In this document: positions 1 to 6,383 of the stretch, piece after piece
How the letters are laid out: the number at the start of each line of letters is the position of its first letter
Numbering within the stretch: the stretch's first letter is position 1
Assembly: GCA_020847355.1 (NCBI GenBank)
Contig: JADLCG010000272.1
Span: 1 to 22,556, forward strand
DNA: 22,556 nt
DNA from: Anaerolineales bacterium
GTDB lineage: Bacteria; Chloroflexota; Anaerolineae; Anaerolineales; Villigracilaceae
Reading direction: 5' to 3'
The notes under the pieces: model-generated
What the model saw: the letters and a program-made list of their open reading frames with translations, nothing else
What the model was told of the DNA's origin: nothing
Database searches by the model: none
Program-made: the position numbers and the translations under genes

Positions 1-898
1 TAGCTTCGACGAAAAGTTCAACCGCCGCAATTTCTCCGCTCAGGCTGGCTACGCCAAACTGAAACTGGATACTCGTCCCGGGCTGGATGCCGCTCCCCGC
101 CCAACGGCGTAAACCAACCACCGTCCCGTTTTGATCGTAAGCCACCGCCGCGACCCAAACTTGGTCTGCGGCTTGCGCTTCGGCTGGGAGCGAAATCTCG
201 CCGCTGGCTTGGGCGATTTTTCCGTCTATTTCAATCAGGCTTTGCGTGATGACTGCATTGACGCGCTGACTAGCATCCGTTTGCACGGCGCTCAGCAATT
301 GCGCCTGCGGGAGCAGATCCGCTGGCGTGTTTGGGAAAAAGACGGAAACCGGCAAAGCCGCGTTTGGCGGAATAAAATCCAATGGCGCGAAAGCCGTTTG
401 CGCGGCGGCGCTCGCGCCGTTTGAATCAAACAGCGTGATTTGCGCCGAAATATTTTCTAAAGTATCTAAGGTGTTGTTGTGAATCAATGCAAAGCACCAG
501 AGACCTGAATCTGCTGAGGGGTGGCACACGGTTTGGGTGATGGGTACAGGCGCGGGCGTAGGCGTTGCGGCGGCGTTCAGCGCGGCCGGGTCTGGGATGA
601 GTATCGTCGCGCCAATCGTCATGCTGTTTGGGTCTAAATCCGGGTTGGCGGCTTGGAGCGCATCTTGCGAGACGTGAAAAGTCTCGGCGAGTTCGCTGAT
701 CGTATCGCCGGATTGAATCGCGTAGGTGTGCGGCGTGGAAGTGGGGAGCGGCGTTTCAAAAATCGTTAAGACGTTGGGCGTGGCGGCGGGGCGGAGCGTT
801 TGCGTAGCGTAGGGCTGAAGCGCGCCAATCAAAACTGGCTCGCTGGAAGAAGCGCAAGCGGATAGGCAAAACGCGCACAGATATAAAAATTTTCGCAT
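1..898 (-). CDS. LysM-domain lipoprotein, partial (C-terminus beyond left edge)
   Basis: I read this frame directly on the minus strand: it starts with ATG at 898-896 and stays open to the window edge, giving 299 codons. The N-terminus is a short basic and hydrophobic lipoprotein signal with lipobox LSAC, so Cys15 would be the lipidated residue. A Thr/Pro-rich linker leads into one LysM domain at about residues 57-102, with the typical IQSGDTISELA start and an LIP end; LysM binds peptidoglycan or related glycans. After a second Thr/Pro linker comes a beta-rich region resembling FxLYD-type domains (about 120-299), with C125 and C135 close enough to form a disulfide. It is probably a surface lipoprotein anchored near the wall. 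There is no Shine-Dalgarno sequence. A perfect TATAAT on the minus strand (905-910) ends 6 bases before the ATG, suggesting a leaderless mRNA. The 97-codon plus-strand frame inside it is a shadow. Confidence 0.85.
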   Translation of the reverse strand, partial: MRKFLYLCAFCLSACASSSEPVLIGALQPYATQTLRPAATPNVLTIFETPLPTSTPHTYAIQSGDTISELAETFHVSQDALQAANPDLDPNSMTIGATILIPDPAALNAAATPTPAPVPITQTVCHPSADSGLWCFALIHNNTLDTLENISAQITLFDSNGASAAAQTAFAPLDFIPPNAALPVSVFFPNTPADLLPQAQLLSAVQTDASQRVNAVITQSLIEIDGKIAQASGEISLPAEAQAADQVWVAAVAYDQNGTVVGLRRWAGSGIQPGTSIQFQFGVASLSGEIAAVELFVEA

Positions 899-902
899 GA
901 GG

Positions 903-930
903 TGATTATAATGGAGCAAAAAACGGAGGA
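903..930. promoter_or_regulatory. Divergent promoter with overlapping -10 hexamers, plus RBS of the reductase
   Basis: The octamer ATTATAAT at 905-912 contains TATAAT on both strands: 907-912 on plus for the aldo/keto reductase and 905-910 on minus for the LysM lipoprotein. No good -35 box is visible for either. On plus, a start site near 919 would leave a very short leader containing GGAGGA (925-930), three bases before the ATG at 934. On minus, transcription would begin at or next to the ATG at 898. Confidence 0.55.
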
Positions 931-933
931 ACG

Positions 934-1917
934 ATGGAATATCGTCATTTAGGAAAAACCGGCATTCGCGTCAGCGAATTATCGTTTGGTTCGTGGGTTA
1001 CGTTTCACACGCAAGCGGACGTGAAACCCGCTATGGAGATGATGTCTGCGGCGTATGATGCCGGCGTGAACTTTTTTGATAATGCCGAAGCCTACGCTAA
1101 AGGAAAATCGGAAGAGGTGATGGGCAAAGCGCTGAAGGAACTGAAGTGGCGGCGCGGAAGCTACTTGATTTCAACCAAACTTTATTGGGGCTTGCATGAA
1201 GGCGTGAACGAACGTAATACCTTGAATCGCAAACGTCTGATCGAGGGCATTAACGGCTCGCTGGAAAGATTGCAGTTGGAATATGTGGATTTGCTTTACT
1301 GCCATCGCCCGGATAAAACCACGCCAATTGAAGAAACGGTTTGGGCGATGCACAATATCATTGAATGGGGCAAAGCCCTGTATTGGGGAACTTCGGAATG
1401 GGCGGCTTCGGAAATTGTGGAAGCCCTGCAAATTGCCGAACGCCATCATTTGCATAAACCGGTTGTCGAACAACCGCAATACAACATGTTTGAACGCAAA
1501 CGCTTAGAGGGCGATTATGCGCGTTTCTATAAAGAATATAACTACGGGACTACGATTTGGAGTCCGCTGGCTTCCGGCTTGTTGACTGGAAAATATAATC
1601 ACGGCATTCCAAAGGATAGTCGCGGCGCGCTACAAGGCTATGACTGGTTGAAAGACCACCTGACCAGCGAAGCCAAACTGGCGAAAGTGAGAGCGCTGGA
1701 GCCGATTGCCAAAGAACTAGGCTGTAGCTTATCGCAATTGGCGCTGGCTTGGTGCTTGAAGAATCCGTTCGTTAGCACGGTGATCACCGGCGCGAGCCGC
1801 GTGGAGCAGGTGCATGAAAATATGAAAGCCGCGGAAGTTGCGCCTAAAATCACGCCGGAAATTCTCAAACAAATAGACGCGATCTTTGAAGTGAAAACAG
1901 AAGCGGAAGAAGATTGA
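934..1917 (+). CDS. Aldo/keto reductase, voltage-gated K+ channel beta-subunit-like (AKR6 type)
   Basis: 327 residues, the usual length for the family: a cytoplasmic NADPH-dependent oxidoreductase with a TIM-barrel fold. The catalytic tetrad is visible: Asp49 and Tyr54 (FFDNAEAY), Lys82 (ISTKLYW) and His124 (YCHRPD). The blocks WGTSEW (151-156), QPQYNMF (180-186) and WSPLASGLLTGKY (209-221) are typical of the Kv-beta/YghZ branch, and ITGASRVEQV (284-293) is the usual C-terminal cofactor-binding block. Members reduce aldehydes and ketones such as methylglyoxal; the substrate here cannot be told from sequence. GGAGGA lies just ahead of the ATG. It is monocistronic, divergent from the LysM lipoprotein and closed by a strong terminator at 1992-2033. 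Family assignment is secure; physiological role is not. Confidence 0.95.
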   Translation: MEYRHLGKTGIRVSELSFGSWVTFHTQADVKPAMEMMSAAYDAGVNFFDNAEAYAKGKSEEVMGKALKELKWRRGSYLISTKLYWGLHEGVNERNTLNRKRLIEGINGSLERLQLEYVDLLYCHRPDKTTPIEETVWAMHNIIEWGKALYWGTSEWAASEIVEALQIAERHHLHKPVVEQPQYNMFERKRLEGDYARFYKEYNYGTTIWSPLASGLLTGKYNHGIPKDSRGALQGYDWLKDHLTSEAKLAKVRALEPIAKELGCSLSQLALAWCLKNPFVSTVITGASRVEQVHENMKAAEVAPKITPEILKQIDAIFEVKTEAEED

Positions 1918-1938
1918 TCTAACAAAACGCGCAGTCAC

Positions 1939-1991
1939 CATCGCTCAAGGCGGCGTCCCCGCCGCCGAGGATGGCGGCTTGAGCAGGGATG
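1939..1991. repeat. Nested palindromic element, GC-rich (REP-like)
   Basis: The inner hairpin is GGCGGCG (1949-1955), loop TCCC, CGCCGCC (1960-1966). Around it, CATC-GCTCAAG (1939-1949) pairs with CTTGAGC (1978-1984) and GATG (1988-1991), with a three-base bulge. It lies between the reductase stop and the terminator and has no coding potential. It looks like a dispersed palindromic repeat, but copy number cannot be judged from one window. Confidence 0.45.
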
Positions 1992-2033
1992 AAAAAACTT
2001 CCGAAGCCTTTCAGACTTCGGAAGTTTTGTTTT
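1992..2033. terminator. Bidirectional Rho-independent terminator between reductase and ThyX-like gene
   Basis: A perfect 13-bp stem (1994-2006 with 2016-2028, core ACTTCCGAAG) with a 9-base loop, followed on plus by TTTTGTTTT. On minus the A run at 1992-1997 supplies a U tract, so it can also stop transcripts coming from the convergent ThyX-like gene. Confidence 0.88.
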
Positions 2034-2056
2034 AATAGACACCTTGTGTAAGTAAC

Positions 2057-2126
2057 TGTAGGGCGGGTTGAAAACCCGCCATGCGTCAAACTTCAAGAGG
2101 GCGTCAGGCTAAAAGCCTGACCTACA
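2057..2126. repeat. REP/MITE-like element: two hairpins framed by TGTAGG...CCTACA
   Basis: The 70-base unit begins with TGTAGG (2057-2062) and ends with its inverse CCTACA (2121-2126). Inside are two hairpins: GGCGGGTT (2062-2069)/AACCCGCC (2073-2080) with loop GAA, and GTCAGGCT (2103-2110)/AGCCTGAC (2114-2121) with loop AAA. This is the architecture of small non-coding dispersed palindromic repeats. It sits between the terminator and the end of the ThyX-like gene and encodes nothing. Confidence 0.6.
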
Positions 2127-2149
2127 ATTGACTTTCGCAAGAGGTCTAA

Positions 2150-3553
2150 TTATATTTTCACAAAATGATCCTCTTCCACGCTTTGCCAAGTTTCCGTGTG
2201 GCGTTTCATGTATTTTGCCAACAGCGGATGCACGCTTGAAATCTCGGCGTAGATTTTTTGCGCCACGCGCCGAATTGAAAAATGCGCGTTTGCCGCGCTT
2301 CGGAGTTGACAAAACGCAAAGGCTTCGCGCAAATTGAATTGCGCCAACACCCGCCGATTAAATCCATTGGGGACGATATATTGAGCGACATCCGGATTGA
2401 ATTGAGCTAAGCGCTCGTACATTTCAGCGGCTGATTCCAGCGCCGCCTCATATTGCGCTCTGAAACCGGCTTCGGCGATCAAACTCGGCGTTGTGAAGCC
2501 CAACCGCGTGGTTAGGCGTTGCGGCGTTTGGCTCATCATGCGGTGACGTTTGAATTCGGCGTACGCGCCCTGATCCATCACCAAATCAAACGTGTAGTTG
2601 CAATATTCCAATTCTCTGAGCGGCACGTCAAATTTATCAAGTTTGCCGAGCAGGGTTTGCGCCAGCGCTTCCTTTGTGTCGGAGGTTTGGATGTAGCTCA
2701 GCGCATCGGCGTAACTCATTTCGCCAAACCTATATAAAGCGGCGGCTAAAACTTTATCCTCGCCAGTTTGGTCGTATTCAATCAGTTGGCACCAATTTGA
2801 TTCGCGGTTTGGGATTGGTAATTTTAGGTTGGCGAGTTCGCCGGTTGTTTCTAAAATATACGGGTTGGCGTCCGCATACTTGACCAGCGTGGGCGTCTCG
2901 GCTTTGGAAACGGCTTTTACCCTTTCGCCAATCACGCGGACTTCCGCCAGCGGATGCGAGAGCATTTTGCGAATCAGCATCTCGATCACGCGCGCGTTGG
3001 CGGTCATGCCTACGTTGGCGCTGGCGGCGGCGGGGAGGATGAAACGGCACCGATCCACATATTGCGAGCGGATGCGCCGATCAAAAGCTTCGTCCGTTTC
3101 GTTTGCTTTGCGCGCCACTTGACTCACGACCAGATGCTTGACCGGTTCCAAAGACTCGGCATAAGTCGAGAACAGGCGGCGGATAGTTTTAATATAATCG
3201 GCGCGCAGTGGATGAGCTTCAAGTTCGGGCGGGATTGTAAAATCATCCTGTCCCCATTTCTGATAGCGCGTTGATTTTTCGGTATATGAAGCCAAGCGAT
3301 TGCTTTCAATCGCTTCAATCGCAATCCGCGAGACGTTTTCAAAAGCGAGATGCAAAACAGCATGTTCAGCCACCGAAGCGTGACCATACCCCACGACCCA
3401 TTTCTCATGGAATTGCGCGGATTTCTCGTCGCTCAATTCTTCCGCAATTTCGCGGAATGATTCTGGCGCGCGCGAGGTTTTGGCAAAGGCGACGGCAATC
3501 GTCTCGGGGCTGAGCGCGCGCGGCGATAATAAATAAATTTCTCTTTCAGGCAT
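2150..3553 (-). CDS. Double-domain ThyX-like protein (FAD-dependent thymidylate synthase family)
   Basis: 467 residues, about twice a standard ThyX (roughly 220-250), and made of two ThyX-like halves. The N-terminal half has GHASVAEH (57-64) and the SxTExSxRY part of the signature (S89 to Y97), but S84-N85 stand where RH of the RHR motif should be. It ends with an LP...NARV...EVR block (about 173-206). The C-terminal half carries an intact RHR (336-338) followed by S341, but the rest of the signature is lost (QTPQRL). It ends with NLREAF...LR...FSIR (407-428), like the ThyX C-terminus. Canonical ThyX methylates dUMP using folate and FADH2; whether this fusion does so is uncertain. The start has a strong GAGGAGA site (3559-3565), immediately downstream of the terminator that follows the HIT gene. 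It is probably transcribed by read-through or from a promoter inside the HIT gene. Confidence 0.85.
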   Translation of the reverse strand: MPEREIYLLSPRALSPETIAVAFAKTSRAPESFREIAEELSDEKSAQFHEKWVVGYGHASVAEHAVLHLAFENVSRIAIEAIESNRLASYTEKSTRYQKWGQDDFTIPPELEAHPLRADYIKTIRRLFSTYAESLEPVKHLVVSQVARKANETDEAFDRRIRSQYVDRCRFILPAAASANVGMTANARVIEMLIRKMLSHPLAEVRVIGERVKAVSKAETPTLVKYADANPYILETTGELANLKLPIPNRESNWCQLIEYDQTGEDKVLAAALYRFGEMSYADALSYIQTSDTKEALAQTLLGKLDKFDVPLRELEYCNYTFDLVMDQGAYAEFKRHRMMSQTPQRLTTRLGFTTPSLIAEAGFRAQYEAALESAAEMYERLAQFNPDVAQYIVPNGFNRRVLAQFNLREAFAFCQLRSAANAHFSIRRVAQKIYAEISSVHPLLAKYMKRHTETWQSVEEDHFVKI

Positions 3554-3565
3554 CTAATTCTCCTC

Positions 3566-3594
3566 AAAAAAAGCGACCAGCCTTAACTGATCGC
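3566..3594 (-). terminator. Rho-independent terminator after HIT gene, abutting the next RBS
   Basis: Read on minus, GCGATCAG (3594-3587), a 6-base loop, then CTGGTCGC (3580-3573) form an 8-bp stem with one G-U pair, followed by seven Ts (3572-3566). It starts about ten bases after the HIT stop codon. The T run directly touches the GAGGAGA ribosome binding site of the ThyX-like gene, so it could act as an attenuator for that gene. Confidence 0.75.
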
Positions 3595-3603
3595 CTTGAT
3601 ATT

Positions 3604-3948
3604 TTATCCAAGCAGGTGATTCATTGACTTGCCGCCGAGGAGGTGTAAATGCAAATGGAAAACAGTTTGCCCGGCGCCTGCTCCGGTGTTGACGATCAGG
3701 CGGTAGCCGCTTTCAGTTAAGCCCGCTTCGGCGGCGAGGCTTTTGGCAATTGAAAAGAGATGTCCAATCAACGGTTCGTCGGCGGCTTCCATTTGATTCA
3801 CCGAATCAAGGTGTTTGTTCGGCACAATTAAGATATGCGTGGGCGCGGCGGGGTTGATATCTCGAAAGGCAGTCGCTTGTTCATCGCGATACACCTGCGA
3901 GCTGGGAATTTCTCCCGCGATAATTTTGCAGAAAATACAATCAGTCAT
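3604..3948 (-). CDS. HIT family protein (histidine-triad nucleotide-binding, HINT-like)
   Basis: 114 residues, a normal length for a HINT-type nucleotide phosphoramidase/hydrolase. The triad HLHLHLL is present, with H98, H100 and H102, and the N-terminus CIFCKIIAGEIPS with C4 and C7 is characteristic. I chose ATG 3948 over the longer frame beginning at 3996. The short form starts exactly at the family's conserved MTDCIFCKI, and AAGGAG (3955-3960) lies six bases upstream; the extra 16 residues resemble nothing. The Shine-Dalgarno overlaps the stop codon of the preceding deacetylase-like gene, with only 11 bases between the two, so they are co-transcribed and possibly translationally coupled. 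The gene ends at a terminator. HIT proteins are cytoplasmic and bind purine nucleotides; the physiological substrate is unknown. Confidence 0.95.
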   Translation of the reverse strand: MTDCIFCKIIAGEIPSSQVYRDEQATAFRDINPAAPTHILIVPNKHLDSVNQMEAADEPLIGHLFSIAKSLAAEAGLTESGYRLIVNTGAGAGQTVFHLHLHLLGGKSMNHLLG

Positions 3949-3959
3949 CCTAAACTCCT

Positions 3960-5093
3960 TTACGGCGTGGGGATCTGTCCATAAGTATCCGCGCAAACGC
4001 TATTGTAATATTGAATTTCAATTTCTTTGTGCGCTTCGGCGTAAGCGCTGGCTTGATTGCCAATTGTGCGAACTTTGTCAATCGCCATGATAGCTTCAGA
4101 GGGCCAATAACGCGGCAGAGTCATCAATGGGTCGCCAATTTTGCCTTCGGGGATGAATGCGGGTCGCAAAGGATCTGGCTCGTCCGCTAGTGGAACCCAG
4201 TTATACATCACGGGCCCGCGCGAATTGGAAGTAAACCCAAGCTGATATTTTAATTGCCGCGCCGCTTCCACCGGGCGTTGCCCAAACCCGCCGCCGGGCC
4301 AAATGAAAGCAATCGGATTTTTGGCGAACTTTTCAACGAAGGCGGTATATGAGCCTTGCAATTCGCGCATGATCACGGTCTTGGATGAATCGTCTGAAAG
4401 GATCGTGCCAAACATCACGCCCTGCGGTTGATGATCCACAAAGCCGTCTTTTTCCAGAGCGATGTTTTCTGTCCATAAAGATTCAAGCACATCCGGCTGG
4501 CTGATCCAACCGTTCACCACGGGCCAGCCCCAGTTTTCCCAGTAGCCGCCGAGATGTTTCGTAAAATTTTCATAGTGACGATTGCCGTCTTGAATTAACA
4601 TCACCGAGCGCGGCGGAATGTAAAGATTGCGTTCCATAAAGCCGAGCAATTGTTTGGTGTTGATCGCTTCAAAGCCTTGCCTTTTCAACTCTTGCATTAA
4701 ATGATCTAAATCGCCAGAATCAATCCCGCCGGATTCTTCCACCGGTCCCTTGTAAATGCCTTTCATCAAAATAATCATCACCACTGTGCCGGGCTTGGCG
4801 TTGGCTGGATTCCATTTATTCTTCAAATATTGGCAAGTATCTTGCATATAAATGTGCGGCGTATCCAATGGATTTAATAGATCGGTTTGGAAATTTTCAG
4901 GAAGCGTTGGCGGTTCCAGCGTGGGGCTGGCGGTTGGCGTTTCAATCTCAGGGACGGCTGTTTCAGCGTTAGTAGCAGTTTGCGCCGCTGAAGCAGTTCG
5001 GCTGGGTTGCGGGGCGGTCTGACAAGCGCTGAACGTGAACACAAGGGTCAAAAGCGCGATGATACGGGATAAACGGTAAACTTGAGTCTGCAT
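3960..5093 (-). CDS. Polysaccharide deacetylase-like lipoprotein, metal site degenerate (probable pseudoenzyme)
   Basis: 377 residues from ATG 5093. I reject the longer frame starting at 5210, because from 5093 the protein begins with a normal lipoprotein signal ending in lipobox FSAC (Cys24), and the extra part overlaps the upstream gene. A Thr/Pro/Ala linker leads to a NodB-like domain closely related to the neighbour encoded at 5125-6306: shared CQYL-NKWNP, PPRSVMLI, NWGWPVVN, FIWPGGGF, RGPVMYNW and YWPSEA blocks. Compared with that neighbour, the metal-ligand Asp pair is changed (D169 kept, second Asp to G170) and both HxxxH histidines are lost (Q224, F228). It probably no longer deacetylates and may bind glycan or act structurally. 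C87 and C367, conserved in both copies, could form a disulfide. TACAAT (5100-5105 on minus) ends six bases before the ATG and no ribosome binding site is seen, suggesting a leaderless transcript. Confidence 0.85.
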   Translation of the reverse strand: MQTQVYRLSRIIALLTLVFTFSACQTAPQPSRTASAAQTATNAETAVPEIETPTASPTLEPPTLPENFQTDLLNPLDTPHIYMQDTCQYLKNKWNPANAKPGTVVMIILMKGIYKGPVEESGGIDSGDLDHLMQELKRQGFEAINTKQLLGFMERNLYIPPRSVMLIQDGNRHYENFTKHLGGYWENWGWPVVNGWISQPDVLESLWTENIALEKDGFVDHQPQGVMFGTILSDDSSKTVIMRELQGSYTAFVEKFAKNPIAFIWPGGGFGQRPVEAARQLKYQLGFTSNSRGPVMYNWVPLADEPDPLRPAFIPEGKIGDPLMTLPRYWPSEAIMAIDKVRTIGNQASAYAEAHKEIEIQYYNSVCADTYGQIPTP

Positions 5094-5124
5094 AAAAATA
5101 TTGTAAACGATGGGGATGTTTTTT

Positions 5125-6306
5125 TTACGGCGCAGTGGGAAGCGTGCCGTAAGTTGGCGCGCAAACAATATCATAATATTCCAACTCAATGGCTTTGTTT
5201 TGTTCCGCATACGCGGCGGCTTGTTCGCCGATTTGGCGCACGCTATCTAAAGCGTCGCGCGCGTTCGGCGCCCAATAGCGCGGAATGGTCATCAGCGGGT
5301 TGCCCGCCGGAGTTTCAGGAATGGCGAACGGGTTATCCTGATTGACCGCATCGGCTTGCGGAATCCAGTTATACATCACTGGTCCGCGCGGATTCACGGT
5401 AAAGCCGAGCTTATAACCGAGTTGCGTTCCAATTTCCACAGCGCGCGCCGAAAAGCCGCCGCCGGGCCAAATATAGGCAATTGGTTTTTTATTGAAATAT
5501 TTTTGGAAGGAAGCGATCACGCCGTTCATTTCGCCCATGATAAATTCATCGGTTGAAGAATTGGTGATGTTAATATTATGGATATAACCATGCGCTTGAT
5601 AATCCACCCAGCCTTCGGCGGAGAGCGCCGCATTTTGCTCCCATAAATCCGTTCGCTCGTCTAACCCAATATAAGCGTTGACGACGGGCCAGCCCCATTG
5701 TTCATACAGCGGGCGGAAATGATCGTTGAAGTATTCCGCAAAGTGGCGATCGTCCGCAATTAATAGAACTGAACGCGGCGGAATTTTCGCGTTGTTATAC
5801 ATAAAGTCCGCCATTTGTTGCATGTTGATCGCGGTGAAGCCCATGTTGAAAAGATCGTTGGTCAATTTTTTGAAATCGGCGACTGAAATTCCGTTTGGGT
5901 TATCCGGCGCCGCTTTGGTAATGCCGTGAATCATAATGACCATCACCGTCGTCCCCGGCGCGGCGTTGTTCGGATTCCATTTATTTTGCAAATATTGGCA
6001 AGCGTCCGTCACATAAGTTCTAGGCAAATCCGCCGGCTTGAGAATCGAAGTTTGAAAAGTTTGCGGCAAAGCCGGGGGCGTGCGCGGAATAGTAGGCGTA
6101 GGCACAGGCGTATCGGTAGGCGCGGGCGTTTGGGTGGGTTGACTCAATTGAGCGAAGGCAGTTTGAAAAGCGGCGGTCAGCGCGAGGTTCGTATCTTGAG
6201 TCGGCGCGGCAGGCTGGCAGGCGGTTAATAAAATTGCAGTCAAGCCCAACTGGAGCGCCTGACGCTTAATTCGTAATCCATAATGCGGAAGGGATGATGT
6301 TTTCAT
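5125..6306 (-). CDS. Polysaccharide deacetylase-like lipoprotein with intact metal ligands
   Basis: 393 residues. The N-terminus has basic residues, a hydrophobic stretch and lipobox LTAC, giving lipidated Cys30. A Thr/Pro-rich spacer (about 55-80) connects to a NodB-homology domain (about 118-345). The motifs fit a divergent carbohydrate esterase family 4 enzyme: LIADD with D185-D186 in place of TFDD, the H239-GYI-H243 pair, and PGGGF (281-285) in place of the RPPYG loop. Such enzymes remove N-acetyl (or O-acetyl) groups from peptidoglycan, exopolysaccharide or related glycans outside the membrane; the substrate here is unknown. C103 and C382 may be disulfide-bonded. The following gene (3960-5093) is a degenerate tandem copy. 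The upstream ino1 terminator ends only 17 bases before the ATG, and within that gap lies TAGAAT (6314-6319 on minus), seven bases from the ATG, with no ribosome binding site. Confidence 0.85.
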   Translation of the reverse strand: MKTSSLPHYGLRIKRQALQLGLTAILLTACQPAAPTQDTNLALTAAFQTAFAQLSQPTQTPAPTDTPVPTPTIPRTPPALPQTFQTSILKPADLPRTYVTDACQYLQNKWNPNNAAPGTTVMVIMIHGITKAAPDNPNGISVADFKKLTNDLFNMGFTAINMQQMADFMYNNAKIPPRSVLLIADDRHFAEYFNDHFRPLYEQWGWPVVNAYIGLDERTDLWEQNAALSAEGWVDYQAHGYIHNINITNSSTDEFIMGEMNGVIASFQKYFNKKPIAYIWPGGGFSARAVEIGTQLGYKLGFTVNPRGPVMYNWIPQADAVNQDNPFAIPETPAGNPLMTIPRYWAPNARDALDSVRQIGEQAAAYAEQNKAIELEYYDIVCAPTYGTLPTAP

Positions 6307-6313
6307 GGTTCAA

Positions 6314-6319
6314 ATTCTA
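6314..6319 (-). promoter_or_regulatory. -10 element of the first deacetylase-like gene (probable leaderless promoter)
   Basis: TAGAAT on minus, followed by seven bases (TTGAACC) and then ATG at 6306. The terminator T run ends at 6324, so a promoter for this gene must lie here unless the terminator leaks. No convincing -35 box is visible; it would fall inside the terminator hairpin. Confidence 0.5.
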
Positions 6320-6323
6320 CCTG

Positions 6324-6356
6324 AAAAAAATAAGACGCCTGCTTTCGCAAACGTCT
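6324..6356 (-). terminator. Rho-independent terminator after inositol-phosphate synthase
   Basis: On minus, AGACG-TTTGC (6356-6347), a GAAA tetraloop, then GCAGG-CGTCT (6342-6333) form a 10-bp stem with two G-U pairs, followed by TATTTTTTT. It lies about 27 bases after the stop codon of the synthase. Confidence 0.8.
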
Positions 6357-6383
6357 CATCTTCAACCTTCAACCTATACCTTG

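Noticed and set aside
131..424. 97-codon plus-strand frame near the left edge
   Set aside because: It lies antisense inside the LysM lipoprotein frame, which has a lipobox, a LysM domain and consistent codon use; the plus-strand product resembles nothing.
5094..5210. Longer start for the second deacetylase-like protein
   Set aside because: The extra 39 residues overlap the upstream gene and would bury the lipoprotein signal peptide that starts at 5093.
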